Source of the DNA: Sphingobacterium sp. HMA12
GTDB lineage: Bacteria; Bacteroidota; Bacteroidia; Sphingobacteriales; Sphingobacteriaceae
Assembly: GCF_002933815.1 (NCBI RefSeq)
Contig: NZ_BEYR01000008.1
Location: 62,001 to 126,000, forward strand
Length of the DNA: 64,000 bases
Reading direction: 5' to 3'
The notes beneath the pieces were generated by a model that was given only the letters and a program-made list of their open reading frames with translations, had not been told where the DNA came from and did no database searches. Within the stretch, counting starts at the first letter, position 1. Every line of letters begins with the position of its first letter. Below are positions 26,421 through 35,023 of this stretch, one piece after another. Made by a program: the position numbers and the translations under genes.

Positions 26421-26486
26421 CTACTTCCTCCTAAGTTTTATCCCGGTGGTAATAATAATCGTTGTAATAATTGTGTTTGTGTTCAT
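26421..26486 (-). CDS. thrL: thr operon leader peptide (Thr/Ile-rich)
   Basis: A 21-codon ORF on the minus strand, ATG at 26486-26484 and TAG at 26423-26421. It begins MNTNTIITTIIITTG and ends IKLRRK, with six Thr (3, 5, 8, 9, 13, 14) and six Ile (6, 7, 10, 11, 12, 16). This mirrors the logic of E. coli ThrL, where scarcity of charged tRNA-Thr or tRNA-Ile stalls the ribosome. Codons 19-21 contain GAGGAAG (26430-26424), which can pair with CTTTCCTC at the 5' arm and loop of the downstream terminator (six Watson-Crick pairs and one wobble). That gives a candidate antiterminator, which a ribosome reaching the stop would cover. Too short for routine gene calling. Confidence 0.9.
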   Translation of the reverse strand: MNTNTIITTIIITTGIKLRRK

Positions 26487-26505
26487 TGTTATTGCTTATG
26501 TGTGG

Positions 26506-26513
26506 TAAATATA
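26506..26513 (-). promoter_or_regulatory. Candidate thr operon promoter, -7 box TATATTTA
   Basis: TATATTTA on the minus strand, 19 bases before the leader peptide ATG; a near match to TAnnTTTG. No clear -33 element seen. Confidence 0.45.
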
Positions 26514-26738
26514 GAACAAATATTATCACATTCCTAAAGAAAATTAATATTTTTTTTCAGATTCACAAAAACAAGGCTTAAAGAATAATATTCTAACATA
26601 AGCCGGTTATTTTATATGAACCGAGACCATACTTGGTTGTAGTAAAAGCTCGACAGACCGATTAAATTTCAATCTGTCCAAAAAGCGTTAAGAAAGATGT
26701 TAAAATTGTTAAAATTTCGTTAAATAGCTTTAAAAAAA

Positions 26739-26770
26739 TTTGACCTTAAACTGATATTGTATTATATTCG
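26739..26770 (+). promoter_or_regulatory. Candidate promoter of the NlpC/P60 gene
   Basis: TTTG (26739-26742), 20-base spacer, TATATTCG (26763-26770): a near-consensus Bacteroidota -33/-7 pair about 70 bases before the ATG. Confidence 0.5.
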
Positions 26771-26842
26771 CAACAGTGCTGTCCAAAATAGATGACAGTA
26801 TTGAATTTTTAAAAGTTAAATGTTGTACAAAAAAGCGATTTA

Positions 26843-27424
26843 ATGAAAACAAAGAAATTTATAGCGTCAATGCTATTTATCGGCTTATGTCTAGTGTCGC
26901 AGGCACAAACCAACAGAAACTCCAAACCAGAATCAGATCCTGATAACCTCGCCAAAGAATACTTCTCGCAAATCATGGGTGTTGCAGTCTCCGCAACCAC
27001 CAATACAAAACTTTATCAATTTGTATACGAATGGCTAGGTACTCCATACCGTTTGGGCGGAGATTCAAAACGAGGCATTGATTGTTCTAAATTTTCTTAC
27101 GAATTATATGACAAGGTATTTAATACTTCTTTAGGTTACAACAGCCGTAATCAATATTCGCAAGTAAAGACTGTAGAAAAGAATGAATTGAAAGCAGGTG
27201 ATTTGGTATTCTTCAAAATCAGAAGCAGAAGCATCACTCATGTGGGCGTATATATTGGTGATAATAAGTTTGCTCATGCTTCGTCTAGCAAGGGTGTTAT
27301 GATCAGCAACTTGGACGAGCCTTATTGGAGACGCTACTATTATAATGGCGGCCGTTTACCAGAAGATCATAAATCGCTCACTGCCGAAATATTGAAAGCA
27401 GAAAAAGATAATAAACTGAATTAA
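26843..27424 (+). CDS. NlpC/P60-family (C40) peptidoglycan peptidase
   Basis: Secreted cell-wall endopeptidase, 193 residues. The signal peptide 'MKTKKFIASMLFIGLCLVSQAQ' is followed by a short linker and an NlpC/P60 domain (about 55-170). That domain has 'WLGTPYRLGGDSKRGIDCSKFSYELY' with the nucleophile Cys and 'HVGVYIGDNKFAHASSSKGVMIS' with the catalytic His region. This is the layout of Spr/NlpC enzymes that cut between D-Glu and diaminopimelate in stem peptides. There is no lipobox, so the protein is periplasmic rather than lipid-anchored. A terminator follows. Confidence 0.92.
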   Translation: MKTKKFIASMLFIGLCLVSQAQTNRNSKPESDPDNLAKEYFSQIMGVAVSATTNTKLYQFVYEWLGTPYRLGGDSKRGIDCSKFSYELYDKVFNTSLGYNSRNQYSQVKTVEKNELKAGDLVFFKIRSRSITHVGVYIGDNKFAHASSSKGVMISNLDEPYWRRYYYNGGRLPEDHKSLTAEILKAEKDNKLN

Positions 27425-27444
27425 GGATTCGGTTATCGAGATAC

Positions 27445-27482
27445 AAAAGTCCAAAGCTTTAAACGGCTTTGGGCTTTTTTTA
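27445..27482 (+). terminator. Terminator after the NlpC/P60 gene
   Basis: AAAAGTCCAAAGC (27445-27457) with GCTTTGGGCTTTT (27465-27477; one wobble), ending in a T-run. Confidence 0.85.
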
Positions 27483-27529
27483 TACAATTTAATATCCTAT
27501 TTTTACCCTATAATCATTGAAATACTATT

Positions 27530-28042
27530 ATGTCTTCAAAGAAAACGCTCATCTTAAATAAAGAACAAATAAAACAGAAGTCTATCCGTATTGCCTATCA
27601 GATTTTAGAAGACAATTTTGAAGACGAAACACTTGTTTTGGTTGGGATCGCCGATCGGGGTTATGTATTTGCACAGCGCCTTCAGGCGATATTAAAAGAT
27701 ATTTCAGACAAGGAAATTCTTTTGATTAAAGTTACCATGAAGAAAACAAGCCGGTCATTGAGTGCGGGCACGGATTTACCTGTTGACATGGCAAAAGACA
27801 AAACGATCATCCTGGTTGATGATGTATTAAATAGTGGCAGAGCGCTGGCTTATGGTTTGGGCGTATTTCTGAATGTTCCATTGAAGAAGATGAGAACAGC
27901 TGTACTGATTGATAGGAGCCACCACAAGTTCCCGATCTTTAGTGACTATTATGGCACTAAATTATCTACGATCCTAAAAGAACATGTGACAGTTACCCTC
28001 GAAGAATTTGATAACGAAGAAGATGCAGCATGGTTGGTATAA
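27530..28042 (+). CDS. Phosphoribosyltransferase family protein, PyrR-like
   Basis: Type I PRTase fold, 170 residues. The PRPP-binding motif is clear in 'KTIILVDDVLNSGRALAYGLGVFL' (about 92-115). The flexible-loop region 'VTMKKTSRS' and the hood end 'YYGTKLSTILKEHVTVTLEE' resemble PyrR/uracil PRTase-like proteins. Known PyrR proteins bind pyr mRNA or have uracil phosphoribosyltransferase activity; the true substrate cannot be told here, and no pyr leader is nearby. It is convergent with the lytic transglycosylase gene, with only 8 bases between the stops and no clear terminator. Confidence 0.85.
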   Translation: MSSKKTLILNKEQIKQKSIRIAYQILEDNFEDETLVLVGIADRGYVFAQRLQAILKDISDKEILLIKVTMKKTSRSLSAGTDLPVDMAKDKTIILVDDVLNSGRALAYGLGVFLNVPLKKMRTAVLIDRSHHKFPIFSDYYGTKLSTILKEHVTVTLEEFDNEEDAAWLV

Positions 28043-28050
28043 CCATGTTG

Positions 28051-29517
28051 CTATTTCTTTGACACTTTCAATTTCATTCCCGGCTTAATCCGGCTCCCGT
28101 TCAGATCATTATCACTTTTCAAGCGGCTAACAGATAAACCATTCTTATCAGCAATCTGAGATAAGGTGTCCCCTTTTTTTACAACATAATATGCTGTACG
28201 CGTAGAAGCACGTTGTTGACTCTTCTTAACTGATTTCTCAGCATTGTGTGCTAATTTTGTATTGATATAATTATCTTCTTTCTTGATTGTTAGATTTTGC
28301 CCCGGTACAATTTGATTTCCACGTAGGTTATTCCATGATTTTATATCCTGAACAGTAACTTCAAACTTTTCAGCGATCGATGCAAATGTCTCCCCTACTT
28401 TCACGCGATATTTTCCATCTTTTAAAAGCTCCGCAGATTCGTTAACACTGGTATTAGCCGTTACCGCAGCCGGGATAGGCGTATTAAGCGCAGCGTAAAG
28501 CTCCTCAGTTGCTATTTTCTTATCCACGACAGGTAGAATCAGTCTTAAGGGTGCTTCTTCTGTACCATTTAAAATATTCTTTTTGAAACTGGGATTTAGT
28601 GCGCGGAGCGTTTCTTTGGATACATGCAGAGCCTCTGCTACCTGGCTTAAAGAAATCCGCTTGTTGACGTCAAGTGCCTGGGTTCGCAAAGAAAGCTCGG
28701 TGTCAGCGGCATCTATATTATTTTCTTCCGCATATTTCATCGCATACGTCATCGCGATAAATTTGGGAATATAGTTTTGAGTTTGTTGAGTAAGATAGGG
28801 TGCGATATCCCAAAAGGTAGGCTTTTCTTTTCCAGAACGTTGAATGGCCCTCCCAACAGCACCTTTACCACCATTGTATGACGCGATCGCCAAAAGCCAG
28901 TCACCATATTCGTCATAAGCTTCCTTTAAGATTTTCGCGATGGCATAACTGGATGCAATAGGATCCATTCGCTGGTCTGTATAGCTATCCACAGTCAGGT
29001 TGTAGGTCTTTGCTTCATAATACATCAGCTGCCACAACCCTGTAGCACCAGCACTCGAAATATCCCGAGGGTTCAACGATGATTCGACCACACTTAGGTA
29101 TTTCAGTTCTCGTGGTACACCAACTTCATCCAGAATACGATCAAACATCGGAAAGTAATACTGCCCAAGTCCCATCATTCTACACATATATGGATTGTAA
29201 TTATCAGAGGTGTATTTAGAGATCAGATCTTTTACCCTGGGGGAGTAATTTAAAGGGACCTCTCGTTCAATTGCCTTAAGTTTCCGGACAAGCTGTATTT
29301 CTTCGTCAGTAATCACAGAATCATCATTCCGGCTATTCCCTGAAGATTTAACACTGTCTAAGTATTGGTAAATCTCCTGTTTTTCTTTTTCAATCCTTCC
29401 TTGGATGATTTGATGCGTGGCTTCTCTCATGCCTTCCACAGCGCTTTCTTGAGCCATGAGTGGTAGCACATAGCATACCCCTCCTAGTATTGAAATTAAC
29501 GTCTGTTTTCCGATCAT
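28051..29517 (-). CDS. Lytic transglycosylase with LysM domains, MltD-like
   Basis: Secreted murein lytic transglycosylase, 488 residues. After a signal peptide (ending near 'LPLMAQES') and a helical region comes the SLT domain (about 125-260), with catalytic Glu145 in 'VVESSLNP', 'GATGLWQLM' and 'ASYNGG'. Two clear LysM peptidoglycan-binding repeats lie at the C-terminus ('KYRVKVGETFASIAEKFEVT' and 'AYYVVKKGDTLSQIADKNGLS'), with a possible degenerate one around 280-330. It is the last gene of a minus-strand cluster of envelope genes, but a terminator at 29640-29673 separates it from tatA. Confidence 0.93.
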   Translation of the reverse strand: MIGKQTLISILGGVCYVLPLMAQESAVEGMREATHQIIQGRIEKEKQEIYQYLDSVKSSGNSRNDDSVITDEEIQLVRKLKAIEREVPLNYSPRVKDLISKYTSDNYNPYMCRMMGLGQYYFPMFDRILDEVGVPRELKYLSVVESSLNPRDISSAGATGLWQLMYYEAKTYNLTVDSYTDQRMDPIASSYAIAKILKEAYDEYGDWLLAIASYNGGKGAVGRAIQRSGKEKPTFWDIAPYLTQQTQNYIPKFIAMTYAMKYAEENNIDAADTELSLRTQALDVNKRISLSQVAEALHVSKETLRALNPSFKKNILNGTEEAPLRLILPVVDKKIATEELYAALNTPIPAAVTANTSVNESAELLKDGKYRVKVGETFASIAEKFEVTVQDIKSWNNLRGNQIVPGQNLTIKKEDNYINTKLAHNAEKSVKKSQQRASTRTAYYVVKKGDTLSQIADKNGLSVSRLKSDNDLNGSRIKPGMKLKVSKK

Positions 29518-29639
29518 AAATTTACTGTTAAATCCAGGTTTGATTTCTCTTCTTAAAAAATCAACAATAATCTAAACGTCTAGAAATGGATTTTAGTATA
29601 AAAATGGTTTGGCCTATTCAGCTATAGGTCCGAGGTAAA

Positions 29640-29673
29640 ACAAAATACGATTTTGTTCAGCACAAAATCGTAT
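29640..29673 (-). terminator. Terminator after tatA (minus strand)
   Basis: ATACGATTTTG (29645-29655) pairs perfectly with CAAAATCGTAT (29663-29673); the minus strand continues into TTTTGTTTT. Confidence 0.85.
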
Positions 29674-29700
29674 CTCTGTTATATGGAAGAACAATCTTCC

Positions 29701-29898
29701 TTATTTATTATCTTCTACTTCAGATTTCTTTTCTGGGGAAGACTCATCTTTCTGGCCTTCTTTAAATTCCTTCACTCCTTTGCCCAATCCGCGCATCAAT
29801 TCAGGAATCTTCTTACCACCAAATAATAGTAACAATATTACTACAATGACAATTAACTCCTGCCCCCCGATTCCCATGATTAATAATGATGTTGACAT
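29701..29898 (-). CDS. tatA: Sec-independent protein translocase subunit TatA/TatE
   Basis: 65 residues: a short extracytoplasmic N-terminus, one membrane helix 'ELIVIVVILLLLFGGKKIPELMRGLG' with the conserved 'FGGKKIPEL' hinge, an amphipathic helix ('LGKGVKEFKEGQKD') and a charged tail. This is the pore-forming component of the twin-arginine translocase, which exports folded proteins. tatB and tatC are not in the window. An in-frame ATG seven codons in could be an alternative start. At least one putative Tat substrate is present (SGNH hydrolase at 17115). Confidence 0.95.
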   Translation of the reverse strand: MSTSLLIMGIGGQELIVIVVILLLLFGGKKIPELMRGLGKGVKEFKEGQKDESSPEKKSEVEDNK

Positions 29899-29953
29899 AA
29901 CTATAATTTCTTGTTTTTCAATTCTTTTAAACTAAATCTGTTCTCTCTCCTTA

Positions 29954-29961
29954 CAAATGTA
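29954..29961 (-). promoter_or_regulatory. Candidate tatA promoter, -7 box TACATTTG
   Basis: TACATTTG on the minus strand, 55 bases before the tatA ATG, in the gap after the EnvC-like gene. Confidence 0.5.
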
Positions 29962-29991
29962 ATGATAATTATTAAATATAGTAATTATTTC

Positions 29992-31305
29992 TTATCTCGC
30001 CAACCAGGACATCGGATTCAACGGCGTTGATCCCTGATAAACAGAGAAGTCCACCATAGGCACGCCTGTATCTGAATCCACATCCGCTGTACCGATCGTT
30101 TGACCTGTACTGACCTTTTGCCCCTTCGAAACGCTTACACTACCTAAGTTATTATATACGGTAAAGTATTCACCGTGTTTGATCATCACAATACGTTGTC
30201 CATACATTGTCAACACGCTACTTACCTCACCTGCAAAAACAGCTTTTACGGCAGCTCCGCTGGATGTTTGAATTTTCACGGACTCGTGATCCCAGTTCAC
30301 ATTTCTACCCACGCTTTCCCCACCAAAGCCTTGCATAACTTTCGCATTGGAAACCGGCCACGGCAAGCTACCACGATTGGATCTAAAATCATTGGAAAGT
30401 TTGATTGCTTCCGGTGTACTACGTAAGACTTCAGAATCTGATTTTCGTGCAGTATTACTACTTTTCGTGTTCGTATTGTTTTTACCTTTCGATGCATTTG
30501 CAGACTCATTTGCTTTGCGATTACGTTCAGCTGCGGCTTCTGCTGCGCGACGAGCGGCTTCTGCACGTCTTCGCTCAGCTTCAATTTCCCTACGGATGAT
30601 TTCCTTAATTGCGGCATTGATACGACGTTCTTCTTTCTGTTTCTGCGTAATATCTTTCTTCACCCCTCGCTCTGTAACAATTAGCTCACTCAATTGCCCT
30701 GAATAAACAGAACGCTGCTCAGAAATTGTCCTCTTCTCACTTTCCTGTTCTTTCATCAGTGCCACCTGTTTATTTCGGTCAGCCTGCAATTGCGCAATTT
30801 TTTGTTCGATCTGTTTCTTGGTATTCTCGATGTCAGCAGCTTTTAATTTTCTTGAATCGTTAAATTGCTGCAAATATTTTACACGTCTAAATCCTTGATT
30901 AAAATCCTTCGAAGCAAAAATAAACATCAACTTATTATAAGCATTGCGGTTACGAAAAGCAAACATGATCATCTTTTCATAATCACGTTTCATTTTTTCC
31001 AGTTCAGCCTTCAATTTGTTGACTGCGGCAGTATTCGCATTGATGTGTTTATTGATGACAGCAACTTCAGAAGTAATTGTATTTATCTTTTGTTCACGTA
31101 GGTTGATCTGTTTACTCAAGGCCGTCACTTGCTGTTGTGTCAATGACTTCTCCTTGGCTATTTCTTTAACGGTATTCTGCAATTCAGCAATTTCACGATT
31201 GAGTTTTTCCCGTTGCTTTTCCAGTTCGGCTCTCGTCTGCGCAGCAGAAATACCAATCATCAAAATGAATGCTATTATACCAAATATCGTCTTCTTAAAG
31301 TTCAT
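29992..31305 (-). CDS. EnvC-like murein hydrolase activator (coiled coil plus degenerate M23 domain)
   Basis: 437 residues. Signal peptide to 'GISAAQ', then a long coiled coil (about 25-260) rich in Glu, Lys and Gln, a Ser/Asn-rich linker, and a C-terminal M23/LytM domain (about 320-437). In active M23 enzymes the zinc ligands lie in HxxxD and HLHFE-type motifs. Here those positions read 'NVNWDHESVKI' and 'VPMVDFSVYQG', so the catalytic set looks lost. This matches EnvC, which activates amidases during division rather than cutting peptidoglycan itself. It lies between the DUF4292 lipoprotein gene and tatA, an arrangement I believe is common in Bacteroidota. Confidence 0.9.
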   Translation of the reverse strand: MNFKKTIFGIIAFILMIGISAAQTRAELEKQREKLNREIAELQNTVKEIAKEKSLTQQQVTALSKQINLREQKINTITSEVAVINKHINANTAAVNKLKAELEKMKRDYEKMIMFAFRNRNAYNKLMFIFASKDFNQGFRRVKYLQQFNDSRKLKAADIENTKKQIEQKIAQLQADRNKQVALMKEQESEKRTISEQRSVYSGQLSELIVTERGVKKDITQKQKEERRINAAIKEIIRREIEAERRRAEAARRAAEAAAERNRKANESANASKGKNNTNTKSSNTARKSDSEVLRSTPEAIKLSNDFRSNRGSLPWPVSNAKVMQGFGGESVGRNVNWDHESVKIQTSSGAAVKAVFAGEVSSVLTMYGQRIVMIKHGEYFTVYNNLGSVSVSKGQKVSTGQTIGTADVDSDTGVPMVDFSVYQGSTPLNPMSWLAR

Positions 31306-31413
31306 TTACAGTACTATTTATTTCGTATTTGCTCCCTTCCCAACCCCATTATATTCATCTACACTAGCAAACTAAATGCGAAAGTAATAAATCTAATGGA
31401 AATAGATAACTTC

Positions 31414-32217
31414 TTATCGGATTACTTTATATCGCGATGACACTGAAAAAGGCATTTCAACAGGTTCATTAAACGTCACCTTATTAAAATTAATTTCTGT
31501 TTTTATCTCCTGCCGGCCATCTGAAATAATCATTTTTAACAGCATCGGAAATTCCTGACCGGAGGCCATTGCATAATCACCATAGTTTGCTTCGAGCAAC
31601 TGTTTCTTCGACAACTGTGACAGCCGGAACTGGTAAGGTCGATTATTGTTGTTCAGTTTATATAGAAAATCAAGCTCATTCAATTTTCCGTCTAATTGTA
31701 CAGAATTCGGATCCTGCTGAAAGTTCACCGCATCAATATCTGACAAGAGGTTAACTGAAAGATTAGCCAATAATAAATCCTGTAGATTAGCAAAAGTAAG
31801 ATCTGGACTGGCGAAACGATATAAGTAGTCAAATGGTTTGACCATATATTCGCTCTGAAACTTATTCAGGATCTGCACACTATCTGGTGTTATTAACACA
31901 CGGGCGACTTCGATCCCAAGAGTTGCTGATATAGAAATCCAGATTTTTTTGTCCTTTTCAATCCGGATATTAGAGGTGACATCGAAGTTATCCTTGCCAA
32001 GGTCGAGACGCATTTTTGCTTTTCCTGAAAAGGTCGAGTAATTTAAATTGGTCAAAAAGAGATTACGCAAAGTTGTTTTCTTTGCCTCGCGTGTATTGTC
32101 TTTGATGACCAGCTCATTCTCTGATTTGAGATCCGCTTCTTTCAGCAGTTTCTTTTTCGAGCTACAGGAAGAAAGCAGCAGTACCAGAATACCTACCCAA
32201 ACAATTTTATTCCACAT
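31414..32217 (-). CDS. DUF4292 lipoprotein, LolA/LolB-like fold proposed
   Basis: Predicted outer-membrane lipoprotein, 267 residues from the ATG at 32217. The signal 'MWNKIVWVGILVLLLSSC' ends in the lipobox Cys. The longer frame to 32232 begins with TTG and is not preferred. The body has the pattern 'FSGKAKMRLDLGKDNFDVTSNIRIEKDKKIWISI...' followed by 'VLITPDSVQILNKFQSEYMVKPFDYLYRF'. This recalls LolB-like lipid-binding half-barrels; a lipoprotein-localisation role is therefore an inference. Its start lies inside the end of the upstream TPR gene (11-base overlap), so translation is probably coupled. Confidence 0.85.
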   Translation of the reverse strand: MWNKIVWVGILVLLLSSCSSKKKLLKEADLKSENELVIKDNTREAKKTTLRNLFLTNLNYSTFSGKAKMRLDLGKDNFDVTSNIRIEKDKKIWISISATLGIEVARVLITPDSVQILNKFQSEYMVKPFDYLYRFASPDLTFANLQDLLLANLSVNLLSDIDAVNFQQDPNSVQLDGKLNELDFLYKLNNNNRPYQFRLSQLSKKQLLEANYGDYAMASGQEFPMLLKMIISDGRQEIKTEINFNKVTFNEPVEMPFSVSSRYKVIR

Positions 32218-33928
32218 AACTTTTAGTCTCAATCTTCTTTTTTAGTTTCTGTTTACTTTCTTCAGAATCCGATCCCTTTTCCAGTGCCAGATTCCATTGC
32301 TTGACCGCTTCTGTTGTCTTACCGAGCTTAACCAGAATATCTCCATAATGTTCCAGTAAAACCGCAGTCTGCGGATTTGTATTTTTCAGTGCCTTTTGAA
32401 TCCAGACTAACGCATCCTCATATTTACCGTCGACAAATAAGACCCAGGCATAAGTATCCTCAAATGTCCCGTTATTGGGCTGCATTGCGGTAGCCATAGC
32501 AGCGTACTTTGTCGCTTCATCAAGCCGTTCTTTTCTTAACGATAAATAGTACGCTAAATTGTTCATGACAGTCACATTTGTGCTATCCAATCGAATCGCT
32601 TCCATATAAGCTGCATCCGATTCTTTATACATTTTCAATGTATTGTAGATATCCCCCAGTCCACCATAGATATTGGCTTGTAAAAAAGGGGTTTCATCCT
32701 GGGCATTATTTAATGCAGCCTCCATAAACTTGCGGCTATTCTCTGTATCTTTTTTCATCAGATAGGCCATGCTGGTGAAATAGAGTATGGTTGGATTGTT
32801 AGCCACATAATGTAGAGCTTCTCCGCCATGAGCGATGGCTTGGTCAAATTCGCCCTTATCCATATCCAGGCTCATTAACATCCGCCAAGCGTCGATCTGA
32901 TAAGGATTCATACTTACAGCAACAGCCAACGAACTTTGTGCTGCCGTCTTATCTTCATTTAGCCACAATACCTGTCCTTTGGCCATATGACTTTCAGCTA
33001 TTCGCGGATGGACCTCAACTAAGATATTAGCCAGTTCCAAAAGTTGCGCGTTTGTATACGGGCTTTTGGGCCCCAACAAAGTCATGATGATTCTATTTTT
33101 ATCACCAAAATCAATCTTTTTAGATTGAAAACCTTTTTTTAAGGCATCGAATGATAATTTGATTTTTTTATCAAAGCGGTACAGATTCGCTAAATCAAAA
33201 TAAAGAAAATCTTCCTGTGAAGTCTCAATTCCTTTATTGATATACGCTAAGGCAAGTTTTGAATTTTTGGAAAGATTATAAGCCTGTGCCAATTGCCCAT
33301 AGACTTGAGCCAGTTTCGTTCCATTGTCAGCCCAGGGTTTTAAAAGACCGATCACAGCCTTATAGTCACCAGCATCATTCAACAGGACACTGCCGACCAT
33401 ATCCAATGTATCAGAAGCAACTTCAATTTCTTTTGTTTTATAAAAGTACTCCAATGCGACGTCTTTATAGCCACCGTTAAAAAGGAGCATAATACGTTCG
33501 CGTTTCAATGAAGCTGTATTATTATCATCCAGGTCGATCAGTTTATCTAAATAGATCAATGCGCTATCTGCATCATTTTTGCTTTTAAAGGCATCCACGG
33601 CAAAGCTCAGGTACTCGGGTTTCGGTTGAATTTCTAACGCGGCTTTTATTGCATCGATCGCACCATCCTGATTTCTCATTTGGGCAAAAAGGATCGCTTT
33701 TGTAAAATAGATATCATCTGCTTGGGGATAATCTGCGAGTATAGCATCCAATGAATCCACACCGGGACCGATTTTCCCTTGCTTTAATATCTCCTGTACA
33801 TTTTTGAGTCGTGCATCATAAGGCCTACTTTTTTTCTCCAATGATTGCGCTTGCAATAAACTGAAGGTACCAAAGAGAAATCCAACAAAACCTAAAACAA
33901 CGCGTTTATCTAAAAAATTCAATCTCAT
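32207..33928 (-). CDS. Exported tetratricopeptide-repeat protein
   Basis: 573 residues with a signal peptide ('MRLNFLDKRVVLGFVGFLFGTFSLLQAQ') and about 12-14 helix-turn-helix TPR-like units through the rest, clearest at 'YKESDAAYMEAIRLDSTNVTVMNNLAYYLSLRKERLDEATKYAAMA' and 'GKYEDALVWIQKALKNTNPQTAVLLEHYGDILVKLGKTTEAVKQW'. TPR arrays act as protein-docking scaffolds; the partner is unknown. It is first in a minus-strand group followed by the LolB-like lipoprotein and the EnvC-like gene, which points to envelope assembly. It is divergent from rplM. Confidence 0.88.
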   Translation of the reverse strand: MRLNFLDKRVVLGFVGFLFGTFSLLQAQSLEKKSRPYDARLKNVQEILKQGKIGPGVDSLDAILADYPQADDIYFTKAILFAQMRNQDGAIDAIKAALEIQPKPEYLSFAVDAFKSKNDADSALIYLDKLIDLDDNNTASLKRERIMLLFNGGYKDVALEYFYKTKEIEVASDTLDMVGSVLLNDAGDYKAVIGLLKPWADNGTKLAQVYGQLAQAYNLSKNSKLALAYINKGIETSQEDFLYFDLANLYRFDKKIKLSFDALKKGFQSKKIDFGDKNRIIMTLLGPKSPYTNAQLLELANILVEVHPRIAESHMAKGQVLWLNEDKTAAQSSLAVAVSMNPYQIDAWRMLMSLDMDKGEFDQAIAHGGEALHYVANNPTILYFTSMAYLMKKDTENSRKFMEAALNNAQDETPFLQANIYGGLGDIYNTLKMYKESDAAYMEAIRLDSTNVTVMNNLAYYLSLRKERLDEATKYAAMATAMQPNNGTFEDTYAWVLFVDGKYEDALVWIQKALKNTNPQTAVLLEHYGDILVKLGKTTEAVKQWNLALEKGSDSEESKQKLKKKIETKSYVE

Positions 33929-34095
33929 CTACTTCCACTAAATAATTAAAAATTCTTCCTGCAATATACTAACTAATGTAACAATATTCATTCGCGTAAG
34001 TTGTAAAAATATTGAGATTAGCCCAGTCCACAAGAAACTTGGCTCGTTTTCAACAAAATAAGTAAAATAGATTTTAAAATATAGAATAATAGATG

Positions 34096-34103
34096 TACCT
34101 TTG
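34096..34103 (+). promoter_or_regulatory. Candidate ribosomal-protein operon promoter, -7 box TACCTTTG
   Basis: TACCTTTGCA, a full match to the TAnnTTTG consensus, 60 bases before the rplM start. Confidence 0.6.
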
Positions 34104-34163
34104 CAGACCCTTGTGATAAGGGGAAGATAAATAAAATTTTACAAATTATTTAAACAAAAGCAA

Positions 34164-34607
34164 GTGAATACGTTAAGTTACAAAACTGTCTCTGCCAACA
34201 AGAACACCGTTAACAAAGAGTGGATCGTTGTTGACGCTGAAGGAGAGATTTTGGGGCGTTTGGCGAGCAACATCGCGAAGGTAATTCGTGGTAAGCACAA
34301 GCCTACATTCACCCCACACGTAGACTGTGGAGATAACGTTATTGTTATCAATGCAGACAAAATTAGATTGACAGGAAACAAATTAGGCGACAAAGTTTAC
34401 GTACGCTACACTGGATACCCAGGTGGTCAACGTTTCGTTTCTCCTAAAGAGTTAATGGCTAAATTCCCAGAGCGCATCATTGAAAAAGCTGTTCGCGGTA
34501 TGCTTCCTAAAAACCGTTTAGGTCGTCAATTGTTTAAGAACCTTTACGTTTATGCTGGTACTGAGCACAAGCATGAAGCACAAAATCCAAAACCAGTTAA
34601 ATTTTAA
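34164..34607 (+). CDS. rplM: Large ribosomal subunit protein uL13
   Basis: Early-assembling 50S protein. The 147 residues contain the L13 signature around 'GMLPKNRLGRQLFKNLYVYAGTEHKHEAQNP', and 'VVDAEGEILGRLASNIAKVIRGKHKPTFTPHVDCGDNVIVINADKIRLTGNK'. The start codon is GTG at 34164; no upstream ATG fits. It precedes rpsI by 11 bases, the order conserved in nearly all bacteria. Confidence 0.97.
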   Translation: MNTLSYKTVSANKNTVNKEWIVVDAEGEILGRLASNIAKVIRGKHKPTFTPHVDCGDNVIVINADKIRLTGNKLGDKVYVRYTGYPGGQRFVSPKELMAKFPERIIEKAVRGMLPKNRLGRQLFKNLYVYAGTEHKHEAQNPKPVKF

Positions 34608-34618
34608 GGAGAATCGAC

Positions 34619-35005
34619 ATGTCAACAACTAACACTTCAGGAAGAAGAAAAACTGCTGTTGCCCGCATTTACTTAACTGCTGGTAGCGGAAACATTGTTA
34701 TAAACGGTAAAGACTACAAAGAGTATTTCCCAACATTACCTTTGCAATACATCGCAACACAATCTTTGAACGTAGCTGGTGAATTAGCAAACTTTGATGT
34801 AAAAGTAAACGTTAACGGAGGTGGTATTAAAGGTCAAGCAGAAGCTGTTCGCCTAGCGATCTCAAAAGCTTTGGTTGAGCTTAACCCAGAAGTTAAACCT
34901 GCATTACGCGCTAAAGGTTTAGTAACACGTGATGACCGTATGGTTGAGCGTAAGAAACCAGGACGTCGTAAAGCTCGTAGAAGATTCCAATTCAGTAAAC
35001 GTTAA
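34619..35005 (+). CDS. rpsI: Small ribosomal subunit protein uS9
   Basis: 30S protein whose C-terminal tail reaches the P-site tRNA. The 128 residues show 'GRRKTAVARIYL', 'GGGIKGQAEAVRLAISKALVE' and the basic tail ending 'KARRRFQFSKR', with the final Lys-Arg conserved. A Shine-Dalgarno-like AAGGAGA precedes the ATG by about 8 bases, which is uncommon in this phylum. It is co-transcribed with rplM and rpsB. Confidence 0.97.
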   Translation: MSTTNTSGRRKTAVARIYLTAGSGNIVINGKDYKEYFPTLPLQYIATQSLNVAGELANFDVKVNVNGGGIKGQAEAVRLAISKALVELNPEVKPALRAKGLVTRDDRMVERKKPGRRKARRRFQFSKR

Positions 35006-35023
35006 TCAAAGGAGGATCAAAAA

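Larger units (their letters stand above)
26487..26842. other. AT-rich intergenic region between thr leader and NlpC/P60 gene
   Basis: 356 bases between divergent transcripts, without a convincing ORF. It contains the thr leader promoter candidate (26506-26513, minus), a run of TTAAA-type repeats around 26699-26725 and the promoter candidate of the NlpC/P60 gene (26739-26770). Confidence 0.5.
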
